DNA of 64,000 bases, taken from contig JACJYA010000023.1 of NCBI GenBank assembly GCA_020636315.1, positions 34,576 through 98,575 on the forward strand, read 5' to 3'. The translations under genes and the position numbers were made by a program. Positions within the stretch are counted from its first letter, which is position 1. Each line of letters opens with the position of its first letter. The stretch comes from Lewinellaceae bacterium. Lineage in GTDB: Bacteria > Bacteroidota > Bacteroidia > Chitinophagales > Saprospiraceae. Of the stretch, positions 52,989-61,950 are shown piece after piece. The notes beneath the pieces were generated by a model. That model saw only the letters and a program-made list of their open reading frames with translations, had not been told where the DNA came from and searched no databases.

Positions 52989-53384
52989 TTAAGCTAACCG
53001 GATATCTGCTTCGTTCGTCTCTTCATTCAGGATCGGTTTATCCTGGACGGAAAGCAGAATGGTGGGGGTTTCTATAGTAAATCCGTGGCTGGCGCCCGCC
53101 GGCACCTCATAGGTGCTGCCGGCTTCGAAGGAATGGGCCGTCCCGTTCAGGATGATCTGGCCGGAGCCGGAGAGGATCGTCAGATGTGCATCGATGTCGT
53201 CATGAATATGGGGTTGGTAACTGCCGGTTTCCAGCCGGACGAATTCGATACAACCTTCGCCGCTTGGTAACCGGTACAGGCCGATGAACTCCCCCGGCAA
53301 TGGGTTGATGGTGCGAAAGTCAATGGATCCCAGTACTTTTTGGATGTGTTGCATGGCCTTTTTTGGTTGGACGGTACTTTTCAT
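52989..53384 (-). CDS. Cupin domain protein
   Basis: 131 residues. The conserved cupin motif 1 is partly seen in ETGSYQPHIHDDIDAHLTIL with the metal-ligand His pair, and motif 2 in YEVPAGASHGFTIE with the second His. The fold is a small beta barrel; members are dioxygenases, isomerases or binding proteins, and this one cannot be assigned further. A second in-frame ATG ten codons in is an alternative start. It is the first gene of a two-gene unit with the downstream methyltransferase. Confidence 0.85.
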   Translation of the reverse strand: MKSTVQPKKAMQHIQKVLGSIDFRTINPLPGEFIGLYRLPSGEGCIEFVRLETGSYQPHIHDDIDAHLTILSGSGQIILNGTAHSFEAGSTYEVPAGASHGFTIETPTILLSVQDKPILNEETNEADIRLA

Positions 53385-53467
53385 GGTATATATGCTGGAG
53401 ATTGTATATTTTGGATAAATTGAAAGGACAATACAAAGTTGGGCCTATTCAATGCCTCATGCGCTCA

Positions 53468-53496
53468 CTATTGTTTCAAAAAGGTGGATTATTGTT
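53468..53496 (+). repeat. 29-bp direct repeat, right copy
   Basis: This is identical to 52112-52140 and lies about 84 bases upstream of the cupin start, in the divergent interval with the ABC transporter genes. Confidence 0.85.
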
Positions 53497-53593
53497 TCAG
53501 GACGAAAAAAGTGCCGGCTATTGGCCCGGCCATTATTAAACCCTTTGCCCTTCCCATCCGTTTTCACCAATATTACAGGCTTAAACAGGACGA

Positions 53594-54571
53594 ATGAAAA
53601 ACCTGAGAAAAACTTTCCCCCTTATTGCCATGGTGGTGCTTGCCCTTTTCACTGCCTGTAACAACAGGCAGGAGGGCGTCCCCACCGTTGGCTTTGTGGA
53701 TGCTTTTGAGGACAATACCATCGAGCAGGCCCGCATCGGCTTCATGGATGCGCTCAAAGAGGGCGGCTTTTCCGAAGAGGAAAAAACCATGAATCTGATC
53801 TACCGAAATGCTCAGGGCGACATTCCCACTCTGACCCAGATCGTGCGGTATATGATCACCCAGAAGGTGGATCTCATTGCTACCTGCCCCTCCCTTTCCA
53901 CCATTGCCGCCATCCAGAATACCAGCGAGATCCCCATTTTTATGATGGTCTCGCCTACGCCGGCGCTCATGGAGGTGGAAGATGCTCAGGGCAATGCCCC
54001 GTCCAACCTGTTCGGGGTGGCCGAGAACCTGAACTATATCGACACTTCTTTTTCCATCATTCCAAAGCTGGTGCAGCCCAAAGGCGAGCGGCTAAGGGTG
54101 GGCTTGCTGTACAACCAGTCGGAACCCCAGTCGGTTGACGCCTTCCAGCGCCTGCAGCGCCTCGCCGCCGGCCTGGACGTAGAACTGGTGGCCCGCCCGG
54201 TCAATACCACTGCCGATGTGCAGCTGGTTGCCGGCGCCCTGCTCAATGAGAACATCGACGCCTTTTTCGCCAACCCGGACAACACGATCTTCAGCTCTTT
54301 CGAGACCATCATGAAAGCCTGTAATGAAGCCGGCGTGCCGGTATTCACCAGCGAGGCCGGCCTGGTGGCGCGCGGGGCGGTGGCGGCTTACGGAGCAGAT
54401 TTGTACCAGTGGGGCTACCAGGCGGGGAAGCAGGCGGTGCGCTACCTGAAAAACGGTTCTACGGAAGGTTTGAGCTGGGAGATGGTAAAAGTGCGGGAAC
54501 GGGTTTACAATCCGGAATCGGCTGGCCGGTTTGGAATTGAGGTGCCGGGGAATTACAGGGCTGTAGAATAG
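53594..54571 (+). CDS. ABC transporter substrate-binding lipoprotein, TrpX-like
   Basis: 325 residues with a lipoprotein signal (LIAMVVLALFTAC, Cys22). The mature part is the ABC_sub_bind/type I periplasmic-binding fold: TVGFVDAFEDNTIEQARIGF, GDIPTLTQIVRYMITQKVDL, ATCPSLSTIAAIQNTSEIPI, VGLLYNQSEPQS and GVPVFTSEAGLVARGAVAAY followed by YQWGYQAGKQA. Characterised relatives bind tryptophan or tyrosine (TrpXYZ), but other ligands are known. The permease and ATPase genes follow on the same strand, so the three form one importer. Confidence 0.88.
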   Translation: MKNLRKTFPLIAMVVLALFTACNNRQEGVPTVGFVDAFEDNTIEQARIGFMDALKEGGFSEEEKTMNLIYRNAQGDIPTLTQIVRYMITQKVDLIATCPSLSTIAAIQNTSEIPIFMMVSPTPALMEVEDAQGNAPSNLFGVAENLNYIDTSFSIIPKLVQPKGERLRVGLLYNQSEPQSVDAFQRLQRLAAGLDVELVARPVNTTADVQLVAGALLNENIDAFFANPDNTIFSSFETIMKACNEAGVPVFTSEAGLVARGAVAAYGADLYQWGYQAGKQAVRYLKNGSTEGLSWEMVKVRERVYNPESAGRFGIEVPGNYRAVE

Positions 54572-54631
54572 GCTGAGACCGAAAGCGGAGTTTGTTATTT
54601 TTCAGAGAGTTTCCGTGCGGCTTTTTTTTCT

Positions 54632-54775
54632 TCACATCCCTTTTGCTTTCCAGCCTTCCTGATTACTGTAAGTCTCATAATTAAAAAGTGGTACATAAAC
54701 CATTTTTTCCCCAGTCTTGCGGTTAAGAGCTTCCTGGTTCAGATCTTTAGCGTTGATATTAATAGTTGTCGGCAT
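54632..54775 (-). CDS. Small hypothetical protein (47 residues)
   Basis: A short minus-strand frame starting ATG at 54773-54775 and reading MPTTININAKDLNQEALNRK to a basic C-terminus. It fills the 288-base gap between the substrate-binding and permease genes, opposite to their direction. The sequence is polar and has no recognised motif. The even composition and the fit to the gap argue for a gene, its size argues against. An in-frame extension upstream reads into the permease region and is rejected. Confidence 0.4.
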   Translation of the reverse strand: MPTTININAKDLNQEALNRKTGEKMVYVPLFNYETYSNQEGWKAKGM

Positions 54776-54859
54776 AATTGATCCTTGTTGAACAAAAATA
54801 CAAAAGATTTCATTAAGTTTTGGTACACTTGCAGGCACAGGGAGCCATAACAATAGCTG

Positions 54860-55729
54860 ATGACCTTTTACCTCACCGCCCTCATTCAGGGCCTCTGCCT
54901 CTCCGCCATGGGGCTGGGCATCTTCATCACCATGAAGATCTTCCGCATCCCGGACATCACTACCGACGGCAGCTACACGCTGGGGGCAGCGGTGACGGCG
55001 GTGCTGCTCACTCAGGGATGGCCGTTGCTTCCCGTTATCGGTGTAACCGTCGCAGTCGGGGCGCTGGCGGGAGTGATGACGGGGCTGGTGCATACCCGCC
55101 TGAAGATCGACGCCCTGCTGGCCGGCATCCTGGTCATGACCGGCCTGTATTCGATCAACCTCAGCATCCTTGGGCGTTCGAATATCCCTTTGATCGATAT
55201 CAATACCATTTTTTCAAGCCTGGCCGTATTCGAAAGGCAAGTATATAATGAGCTTTGGGTAGGCTTGCTGGTAATGGGGGTGCTCAGCGCGCTGCTTGCC
55301 TACGTATTGCGTACGGATTTCGGGATCGCCATGCGGGCTACCGGGAATAGTGAATCCATGGCCCGCGCCATGGGCATCAACAACGGCCGCATGAAGATCA
55401 TCGGCCTGGCCATTGCCAACGCCCTGACCGCCCTGAGCGGCTTTCTGGTGGCTCAGTATCAGAACTTTACCGACATCAACATGGGCATCGGCATCGTCCT
55501 GGTCGGGCTGGGGTCGGTGCTTATCGGCGATGCGCTGATCAACTGGCTCGGCATCCGCCACGTCTGGCTGCAGCTCCTGTTCGTCATGGCGGGGTGCATC
55601 CTTTTTCAGATGGTGCTGGCCGTTGCCCTTTCCCTGGGAGTGAACCCCAACCTGCTGAAACTGATCACCGCCGTTTTTGTCCTGGCCATTGTGGGCATAC
55701 CGCGGCTGGTGCGAAGGAAGAAGTTATGA
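54860..55729 (+). CDS. ABC transporter permease, TrpY-like
   Basis: 289 residues with about eight hydrophobic helices, the BPD_transp_2 (branched-chain type) permease family. Conserved parts are KIFRIPDITTDGSYTLGAAV, RLKIDALLAGILVMTGLYSI, FGIAMRATGNSESMARAMGI, MKIIGLAIANALTALSGFL and GLGSVLIGDAL. It forms the membrane channel for the substrate-binding protein encoded upstream. Its stop codon overlaps the ATPase start (ATGA), indicating translational coupling. Confidence 0.92.
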   Translation: MTFYLTALIQGLCLSAMGLGIFITMKIFRIPDITTDGSYTLGAAVTAVLLTQGWPLLPVIGVTVAVGALAGVMTGLVHTRLKIDALLAGILVMTGLYSINLSILGRSNIPLIDINTIFSSLAVFERQVYNELWVGLLVMGVLSALLAYVLRTDFGIAMRATGNSESMARAMGINNGRMKIIGLAIANALTALSGFLVAQYQNFTDINMGIGIVLVGLGSVLIGDALINWLGIRHVWLQLLFVMAGCILFQMVLAVALSLGVNPNLLKLITAVFVLAIVGIPRLVRRKKL

Positions 55730-56475
55730 TCGAACTCAAAAACATCACGAAAATATTCAACCGGGGAGAGGTCAACGAGGTGGCCGCTCTGGAAGATGTC
55801 AGCCTTCGGATCGAAGAAGGCGAGTTTGTCGTTCTGGTGGGCGCCAACGGTTCCGGTAAGACCACCTTGCTGAACATCATCTCCGGGGCGGCCCTGCCCA
55901 GCAAGGGCCGTGCCTTTCTTCACGGGGAGGATGTCACCGGCCTGCCCGAGCACAAACGCAGCCGCTGGGTGGCCCGCGTTTTTCAGGACCCGCTGGGCGG
56001 CACCGCGCCCGAACTGAGCATCCTCGACAATTTCCGCCTGGCAGCCCTGCGCACCCGGCGCAAAAAGCTGAAGATCGGCATCAACGAAGCCTTCAAAGCT
56101 TCCGTGCGCGAGCGGATCGCCGTTCTCGGCCTGGGGTTGGAAGACAAGCTGCAGCAGCCCATGGGCACCCTCTCCGGCGGCCAGCGGCAGGCCCTCACCC
56201 TGCTGATGAGCGTTATGGACCACACCGACATCCTGTTGCTCGACGAGCCCACCGCCGCCCTCGACCCCAAATCGGCTGAAGTGGTGATGGAAACCGCCGA
56301 ACGCCTCATCCGGAATTATAACCTCACCACCGTGTTCATTACCCATAACCTGCGGGAAACCCAGCGCTTCGGCAACCGCCTCATCCAGATGGCCGGCGGG
56401 CGGATTGCCCGCGATCTGCGTGGCGAGGCCAAGCAGCAACTGGAACTGGAGGAGATGTATGGTTGGTTTGGGTAA
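55726..56475 (+). CDS. ABC transporter ATP-binding protein, TrpZ-like
   Basis: 249 residues from the ATG at 55726, which shares four bases with the permease stop. Walker A is VGANGSGKTTLL (about 38-49), the Q-loop is VFQDPLGG, the signature is GTLSGGQRQAL, Walker B is ILLLDEPTAALDPKS and the switch His is in VFITHNLRETQ. It powers the importer formed with the two preceding gene products. A longer frame starting at 55594 overlaps the permease and is rejected. Confidence 0.94.
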   Translation: MIELKNITKIFNRGEVNEVAALEDVSLRIEEGEFVVLVGANGSGKTTLLNIISGAALPSKGRAFLHGEDVTGLPEHKRSRWVARVFQDPLGGTAPELSILDNFRLAALRTRRKKLKIGINEAFKASVRERIAVLGLGLEDKLQQPMGTLSGGQRQALTLLMSVMDHTDILLLDEPTAALDPKSAEVVMETAERLIRNYNLTTVFITHNLRETQRFGNRLIQMAGGRIARDLRGEAKQQLELEEMYGWFG

Positions 56476-56637
56476 GGAACATAGCATTTCTAAACAAGGG
56501 CAGAGATTGTAACCGGAAAATGGCGGATATTAGACTATATTTGTGCTGAGCCGGAGTGGGTTTAGAACGAATTCATTTTGAAGATCAGGGAGTTGTATAT
56601 CCGGGCTTATTCTCAATTCTAATTGCCAAAAGAAGAT

Positions 56638-57645
56638 ATGGGGTTAATAAAAAACATGCTTTATTCTCAAGCCCGGTTATTGAGAAATATGGAATTGAGT
56701 GATCAGGCCATATTTCCATACTATCATACGGTAAGCAATGATGATCTGCCTCATGTAAAACATATTTATCCAATAAAGGATGAGAAGCAATTTATTGCCG
56801 ACCTGGAGTATCTGGCTCGCAAATACAAAATTTTGTACCCTTCTGTTTTTATGGAATGCCTGCTTAATGGCAAACCTCTTCCTGAAAGATCCTTTTTGCT
56901 GACCTTTGACGATGGGATGAGCGAAGTTTATCATGTAATATACCCCATATTGAAAAGTAAAGGCATTCCAGCGGTTTTTTTCCTGAATAACAGTTTCATT
57001 GATAACAAAAACCTCTTTTATCGCCATCAAATATCATTGATTGTGAATCACCTTTTGAATGAGAAAACGGAATTAAGTGCTCTTCAAAAGGCCGCTGAAT
57101 TGCTGAAGACAGCGTTTGATGGAACAGACAAATTGATAAGCGAGATCAGAAAGGTGGAGTTCCCCTTTCATGGCGTATTAGAACAAGTAAACGAGTTGTT
57201 AGGCTTATCGTCAGAAGATTTTCTTGAAACTACTCGGCCTTATTTATCATCGGCGCAGGTGGTGGAGATGAAGAACGAGGGGTTTTACTTCGGGGGCCAT
57301 ACGGTGAATCATTTCCCCTTAAGAAAACTCTCCCCGGAAGAACAGAAAAAGGAGATCATTGATTCTGTAAAATGGGTTAAAGATCATTTTGACATTCCAT
57401 ACAGTTTATTTGCCTTTCCATTCTCGGATAAGGGTATTAGGTTATCTCTTTTTGAATCTTTGTACGAAGAATTTCCAGGCCTGGTGTTGATGGGAAATTC
57501 CGGGATCAGGAAAGATACCGCACCGAGGATGGTGCAGCGGTTTTCATTAGAAGACCCGAATTATTCGGCAGAAGATACGATCCCGGTTGCTCTTGCTCAT
57601 GCGCAGGTTAATAAATTGATATTCAGAAATAAAATTCGTCGATGA
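56638..57645 (+). CDS. Polysaccharide deacetylase (NodB-like)
   Basis: 335 residues from the ATG at 56638; a TTG five codons earlier is possible. The NodB domain has TFDDG at 89-93 (base and metal Asp), FYFGGHTVNHFP with the metal ligands His221 and His225, and FAFPFSDKG as the later motif. It should remove N- or O-acyl groups from a glycan or a glycan precursor. No signal peptide is evident, so it may act on a cytoplasmic, lipid-linked intermediate. It is AT-richer than the genes before it. The next gene starts within its stop (ATGA overlap). Confidence 0.85.
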   Translation: MGLIKNMLYSQARLLRNMELSDQAIFPYYHTVSNDDLPHVKHIYPIKDEKQFIADLEYLARKYKILYPSVFMECLLNGKPLPERSFLLTFDDGMSEVYHVIYPILKSKGIPAVFFLNNSFIDNKNLFYRHQISLIVNHLLNEKTELSALQKAAELLKTAFDGTDKLISEIRKVEFPFHGVLEQVNELLGLSSEDFLETTRPYLSSAQVVEMKNEGFYFGGHTVNHFPLRKLSPEEQKKEIIDSVKWVKDHFDIPYSLFAFPFSDKGIRLSLFESLYEEFPGLVLMGNSGIRKDTAPRMVQRFSLEDPNYSAEDTIPVALAHAQVNKLIFRNKIRR

Positions 57646-58766
57646 TGAATTTGGAGATTAGAAAAGTCAGAAAGAAGGATGTCTTTGAGGTTTTAAACGA
57701 ACGGGAAGTTTGGGCGCATGAATTCTATGTCGCTACCAAACACAGGCTTTTGGCCCATTATCATAACCCCTTCATTAATGATGATGATGTGGTGCTGTTG
57801 ATTGCTTATTTAGATGGCGGAATAGTTGGATATATGGGAGCTTATATTGATGATATAAGCTTTAAGGGCCGGGTGGACAGGATTGCCTGGCTATCTACCT
57901 GGTGGGTTGACCCGGTAACCAAAGGGAAAGGAGTGGGGCGGAAAATACTGGAAACGATGTACGAAGTTCAAAATGGTAAAATTGGCATATCTGAATTTAC
58001 CCCGAGTGCTAAAAGAGTTTATGACAGATCCGGATACTTTTATGACTTGAAAAAGCTCCTCGGCTGCAAGGCTAATCTGCGGGCCAATTTGAGCGAAGTA
58101 CTGCCAACCGTTTGGAGCTGGACAAGAAAAATCGCCCCCATTTTATCTGCTATTGATGCTACGGGTAATTTTTTTATTAATGGGAAATTAAGCCTTCAGT
58201 ACCATTTGCTGAATCAAAAAATGAAAGATGTTGAGCTGGAATACCTGACATTTGTGGATGAGGAAACGATGGATTTTGTCGGCCAGTTCCAGCAAGGTAA
58301 TTTATCCGTCAAAACCGCAGAATATTTTCAGTATTTAAAGACTTATCAATGGCTTCAGGAAGCACCTTTGTCCTCTTTGGATAGAAGCACTGACAAATAC
58401 CTGTTTTCTTCTATTGCAAAAAGGTTTAATGTATTCCTGGTGAAGGTAAAAGATAAAAGCGCTGCTGTCGTGGGTTTTATGGTTCTTCTTCTCAGGGATA
58501 AGGCTTTAAAAGTTTTTCATGTCTATTTTTTGGAAAAAGATGCCAGCCTGATCTGCGACATAGTATCAATGCATGCAATTAAACTGGGGGCCAACACCGT
58601 TTTGACTTATAACACTCCTTTATCGGCAGAGATCAGAAAAAGGCCATTTACCTTTTTCCGAACAAAGGAAAAGCAACAAGATTCCATTATTTCGAAAATT
58701 TATGGTATCGATTCCTTTGAAGATTACAAATTCGAATATGGCGATGGCGATTGTTCATTTACCTGA
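57642..58766 (+). CDS. GNAT acetyltransferase, apparently two-domain
   Basis: 374 residues. The N-terminal half is a GNAT domain: IRKVRKKDVFEVLNEREVWA, VGYMGAYIDDI and the acetyl-CoA loop WWVDPVTKGKGVGRKILE (about 85-102), then FTPSAKRVYDRSGYFY. The C-terminal half repeats elements of the fold (FNVFLVKVKDKSAAVVGFMV, ALKVFHVYFLEKDASLICDI) but lacks a clear acetyl-CoA loop. It is translationally coupled to the deacetylase, so both probably act on the same sugar (deacetylation then re-acylation, inference). It is AT-rich like its partner. The convergent flippase gene ends 21 bases downstream. Confidence 0.8.
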   Translation: MMNLEIRKVRKKDVFEVLNEREVWAHEFYVATKHRLLAHYHNPFINDDDVVLLIAYLDGGIVGYMGAYIDDISFKGRVDRIAWLSTWWVDPVTKGKGVGRKILETMYEVQNGKIGISEFTPSAKRVYDRSGYFYDLKKLLGCKANLRANLSEVLPTVWSWTRKIAPILSAIDATGNFFINGKLSLQYHLLNQKMKDVELEYLTFVDEETMDFVGQFQQGNLSVKTAEYFQYLKTYQWLQEAPLSSLDRSTDKYLFSSIAKRFNVFLVKVKDKSAAVVGFMVLLLRDKALKVFHVYFLEKDASLICDIVSMHAIKLGANTVLTYNTPLSAEIRKRPFTFFRTKEKQQDSIISKIYGIDSFEDYKFEYGDGDCSFT

Positions 58767-58787
58767 TCAATGAAAATGGCGGGCCCT

Positions 58788-60284
58788 TCATTTTTTCTTT
58801 CCGGGTTTTACTATTTTCCAGAATAGGTCTGAAATATCCGGTGCTATTCGAAAATGGATGATCAGGGCTGCATAGAATAAAGTGATTATGGAAGACCGCA
58901 CGAGCAGGTCGATCAGGAAATGCTGTTTTATAACGGGAATGAGCAAGTTTATCAATAAACAAAGAATGCCTGTGCCGATCACGTAGAGCATTTTTTTGGA
59001 GAAAGGGTGCATTTGGTAATGCCGGAAGAGGAAGGTTTGAATAAAGGCGTTGATCAGAATGATGGTAAGAGCAGTAGCCATGGCGGCCCCTGTGATGCCA
59101 TAAATGCTGATGAATATGTAGTTGCTGATTATGGTGGCCACTGCGGTGACCACCTTGAACACCAGGTCGTAACGAAAGTGAGGGCTGTAGTTGATCAGCA
59201 GGCCGTTGTAGCCATTGGCAATGTGGGACAACTGGCCGATGCCCAGAAAGACGGCCACGTATTTACCTGCTTCAAACTGAGGGCCAAGGATGGCGACGAT
59301 ATTGTCCAGGTTGATGACAATACCCACAAAGATGAGCATGCCGGCGGCAAGATTATTGAGGGCGGTGCGGCTGTAGAGCTGCCTGATCTCGTCATAAGCT
59401 TCTCGTTTCCAGGCATCCGCCAGGATGGGAGAAGCGATTTTGCCTATACCTACATGGGGCAGGATAATGACAGAAGCGAAGAAGGAATATACGACGTAAA
59501 TCCCTCCCAGCGCAAAATTGAGCAGGGAGGGGATCATCAAAATGTCGATCTTGGTGGTGATTTTACTGCCCAGGGTTGCAAAAATGGAGTAAAAACTATA
59601 ACTAGCGATCTGTTTAAAATGAGGGCTCCGGAAGATCGAAAAGCCGGCCTTGAAGTGCAGTTCGCCGATGTAATAAGTGAAAGCGGCCAGGCCCAGGACG
59701 CTCAGGGCGAAACGCCAGGCATACAGGATGATGAACTCTTCCAGGCTGATGTACTGAAAGTGGTACAGCAGGATCAGGGCCAGGGCCAACAGGCGGCCGA
59801 AAACGTCGCGAAAGAAGGTAGGGATGCGGGGCCGCATCAGGGCGCCCAGGTAGTTCTCCAGCAGTTCGAGGTAGCAGGTGAGCGCCAGCACAACGATCAG
59901 CAGGGGGTAGTAGGTTTCGATGTAATACTGGCTGGTTTCCTTGCTGTAAACCTCCAGGATGAGGCCCTTGGCCAGGTAGAGGATAACGGCAGTGAGGACA
60001 ATGCCGATGGTCCGCAACAAAAAGATGAAGCCGAAGAAACCGTTGTGTTTCAGGCTTTTATTTCTAAAATATGGGAAGAACCGGATAATGGTGGCATTGC
60101 TGGCGAAACTGGCCAGCATAATGAACAATCCGGCCAGTTCGATCAGCCATTGGGTAAACCCCAGGACTTCCTCCCCCACATAACGGGGAAAAAGCAGGGA
60201 ATTGTTGACAAAACCTACGATCAACCCAACGTACATGAAAATTCCCGACCCAATGCCTTGTCGCTTGATGCTTCCCATTTCCAA
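58788..60284 (-). CDS. Polysaccharide/oligosaccharide flippase (MOP family, Wzx-like)
   Basis: 498 residues with about 14 membrane helices and charged cytoplasmic ends. Characteristic segments are GIGSGIFMYVGLIVGFVNNS, FPRYVGEEVLGFTQWLIELA, SYSFYSIFATLGSKITTKID, ILMIPSLLNFALGGIYVVYS and GITGAAMATALTIILINAFI. Members of this family move undecaprenyl-linked glycans across the inner membrane. It lies among glycan-modifying genes. It diverges from the sulfotransferase-like gene with only 17 bases between starts, so its promoter must overlap the neighbour. Confidence 0.88.
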   Translation of the reverse strand: MEMGSIKRQGIGSGIFMYVGLIVGFVNNSLLFPRYVGEEVLGFTQWLIELAGLFIMLASFASNATIIRFFPYFRNKSLKHNGFFGFIFLLRTIGIVLTAVILYLAKGLILEVYSKETSQYYIETYYPLLIVVLALTCYLELLENYLGALMRPRIPTFFRDVFGRLLALALILLYHFQYISLEEFIILYAWRFALSVLGLAAFTYYIGELHFKAGFSIFRSPHFKQIASYSFYSIFATLGSKITTKIDILMIPSLLNFALGGIYVVYSFFASVIILPHVGIGKIASPILADAWKREAYDEIRQLYSRTALNNLAAGMLIFVGIVINLDNIVAILGPQFEAGKYVAVFLGIGQLSHIANGYNGLLINYSPHFRYDLVFKVVTAVATIISNYIFISIYGITGAAMATALTIILINAFIQTFLFRHYQMHPFSKKMLYVIGTGILCLLINLLIPVIKQHFLIDLLVRSSIITLFYAALIIHFRIAPDISDLFWKIVKPGKKK

Positions 60285-60301
60285 TTAATACCTTAAGTGT
60301 G

Positions 60302-60880
60302 ATGAACGTCTTTATTCTGTGCACCGGTAGAAGTGGATCCGTGACATTCATCAGAGCGTGCCAGCACATCGACAATTATACGGCTGACCACGAGTCCAGG
60401 GTCTCCCTGATCGGAGAAGAGCGCCTGAACTTCCCGGACAACCATATCGAAGCCGATAACCGGCTCAGCTGGATGCTCGGCAAGTTAGGTAAAAAATACG
60501 GCAAGGATGCCTTTTATGTGCACCTTCGCCGCAGCCGGGAGGCAACAGCCACCAGCCTCGGCCGCCGCTGGGATTATTCCGGCAGCATCGTCAGGGCCTA
60601 TACCGAAGGCATCCTTATGGCCGGTAAAGTACGCGGCCAGGAATACTGTGAGGATTATGTCGATACGGTAACGGACAACATCGAGCACTTCCTGCGGGAT
60701 AAACCCCATCAGATGACGATCGAGCTGGAAAACATCAAGGAAGGCTTCCGCAAATTCTGGGACGCCATCGGCGCAGAGGGCGACCTGCAGGCCGCTCTCG
60801 AAGAACTGAGCCACCACTACAACCGCTCCAAAAACAACGGAGGGCTGTTGCAACGCATCAAAAACCTCATAAACCTCTGA
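60302..60880 (+). CDS. Sulfotransferase-like protein
   Basis: 192 residues from the ATG at 60302 (a GTG lies one codon upstream). The N-terminus MNVFILCTGRSGSVTFIRAC is the PAPS-binding 5'-phosphosulfate loop, and YVHLRRSREATATSLGRRWD is the 3'-phosphate-binding region with an Arg/Ser pattern. It is short compared with typical sulfotransferases (about 250-300), so it is a minimal version or acts with a partner. It would transfer sulfate to a glycan or lipid. The methyltransferase gene follows three bases downstream. Confidence 0.75.
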   Translation: MNVFILCTGRSGSVTFIRACQHIDNYTADHESRVSLIGEERLNFPDNHIEADNRLSWMLGKLGKKYGKDAFYVHLRRSREATATSLGRRWDYSGSIVRAYTEGILMAGKVRGQEYCEDYVDTVTDNIEHFLRDKPHQMTIELENIKEGFRKFWDAIGAEGDLQAALEELSHHYNRSKNNGGLLQRIKNLINL

Positions 60881-60883
60881 CCC

Positions 60884-61708
60884 ATGCAGCATAGGCCCTA
60901 CACCACTTTCGGATTCTTTAAGGCAGCCATTGCTATCAGCGCGATAGCCGTCCTCGGGCTGGCGGCAGGGGAGTGGGGGCTCGGGCTGCCGGTGTTCCTG
61001 CCCGGCATCGCGCTCCTCATCCTGGCCTTTATCCTCTTGTCTTTCCGCATCGTTCAGCTCATTTTTAAATTCCAGCTGAGCCGCTATCACGATACCAACC
61101 AGGTGGAATCCCTTCTCTGGCTATACTCCCGTTTTACTCCCTCGGTAAGCCTGCCCGCCATGCGCGACATCGCCGGCTCGCCGGACTTCCTCAAGGTGCT
61201 CGCCGACCACTGTTACCGCTACCAGCCCAAAGTGATCGTCGAAGCGGGCTCCGGCGTTTCTTCCATCATCATTTCCGAAGTACTGAAAGCCGAAGGGAGC
61301 GATGCCCGCCACTATGCCCTCGACCACCTGCAGAAATACGCCGCCCTGACCCGGGAGAAGGTCGCCAACCCGGGCAGCAAAGTCCTCTATGCCCCCCTGA
61401 AGGAATACCAGATCGACGGCAAATCCTGGCAGTGGTACGACATCAGCACCCTCGACGGCGTCGAGCAGATCGATATGCTGGTCATCGACGGCCCGCCGGA
61501 AACCATACAGCCGCTGGCGCGCTACCCGGCTCTGCCTCTGCTCAAAGACAAGCTCAGCGCCAACGCCATCATCATCCTCGACGATACCAACCGCCCGGGC
61601 GAGCAGCGCATCATCCAACGCTGGCAAAAGGAGTTCGGCCTGGAAGCGCGGCCGCTTTATACGGAAAAGGGGACTTATGTGATGGGGAGGAAGGGAGCGG
61701 TGGGGTAG
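60884..61708 (+). CDS. Membrane-anchored class I methyltransferase
   Basis: 274 residues. Two N-terminal membrane helices (AAIAISAIAVLGLAAGEWGL, FLPGIALLILAFILLSFRIV) are followed by a SAM-binding domain: VIVEAGSGVSSIIISEVL (motif I, about 113-130), YALDHLQKYAALTRE, VLYAPLKEYQI and IDMLVIDGPPETIQPLARYP, then IILDDTNRPGEQ. The pattern is that of O-methyltransferases acting on sugars or lipids. The membrane anchor suggests a lipid-linked substrate. It is three bases after the sulfotransferase-like gene and is co-transcribed with it. Confidence 0.82.
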   Translation: MQHRPYTTFGFFKAAIAISAIAVLGLAAGEWGLGLPVFLPGIALLILAFILLSFRIVQLIFKFQLSRYHDTNQVESLLWLYSRFTPSVSLPAMRDIAGSPDFLKVLADHCYRYQPKVIVEAGSGVSSIIISEVLKAEGSDARHYALDHLQKYAALTREKVANPGSKVLYAPLKEYQIDGKSWQWYDISTLDGVEQIDMLVIDGPPETIQPLARYPALPLLKDKLSANAIIILDDTNRPGEQRIIQRWQKEFGLEARPLYTEKGTYVMGRKGAVG

Positions 61709-61882
61709 GGTAGGGACAGATAAGCCTCGCTGTGGTCAGCATTATCAGAACCTCGTAAAGCCTGCCGGTGGAACAACAATGCCAACCGGCAACCCCCGTA
61801 ACATTTCACCCCCATACCCGTATCCCATTTAAAGATTTCTCTTATTTTAGCGAACGACGACAGCGGCTCTTTCAACCGGGTA

Positions 61883-61932
61883 AGGCTTGACAAGTTTTCC
61901 GCCGGCCACCCGCCAAGAAATTTGTCAAGCCT
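61883..61932. promoter_or_regulatory. Inverted repeat upstream of hsdM
   Basis: AGGCTTGACAA (61883-61893) is the exact reverse complement of TTGTCAAGCCT (61922-61932). It ends 18 bases before the hsdM ATG, a suitable place for an operator or translation-blocking hairpin. Confidence 0.5.
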
Positions 61933-61950
61933 CACAACAAAACAAAAAAC

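Noticed and set aside
59007..60296. 429-codon plus-strand open frame
   Set aside because: It is the antisense shadow of the flippase gene, rich in Asp, Gln and Gly and with no family match.
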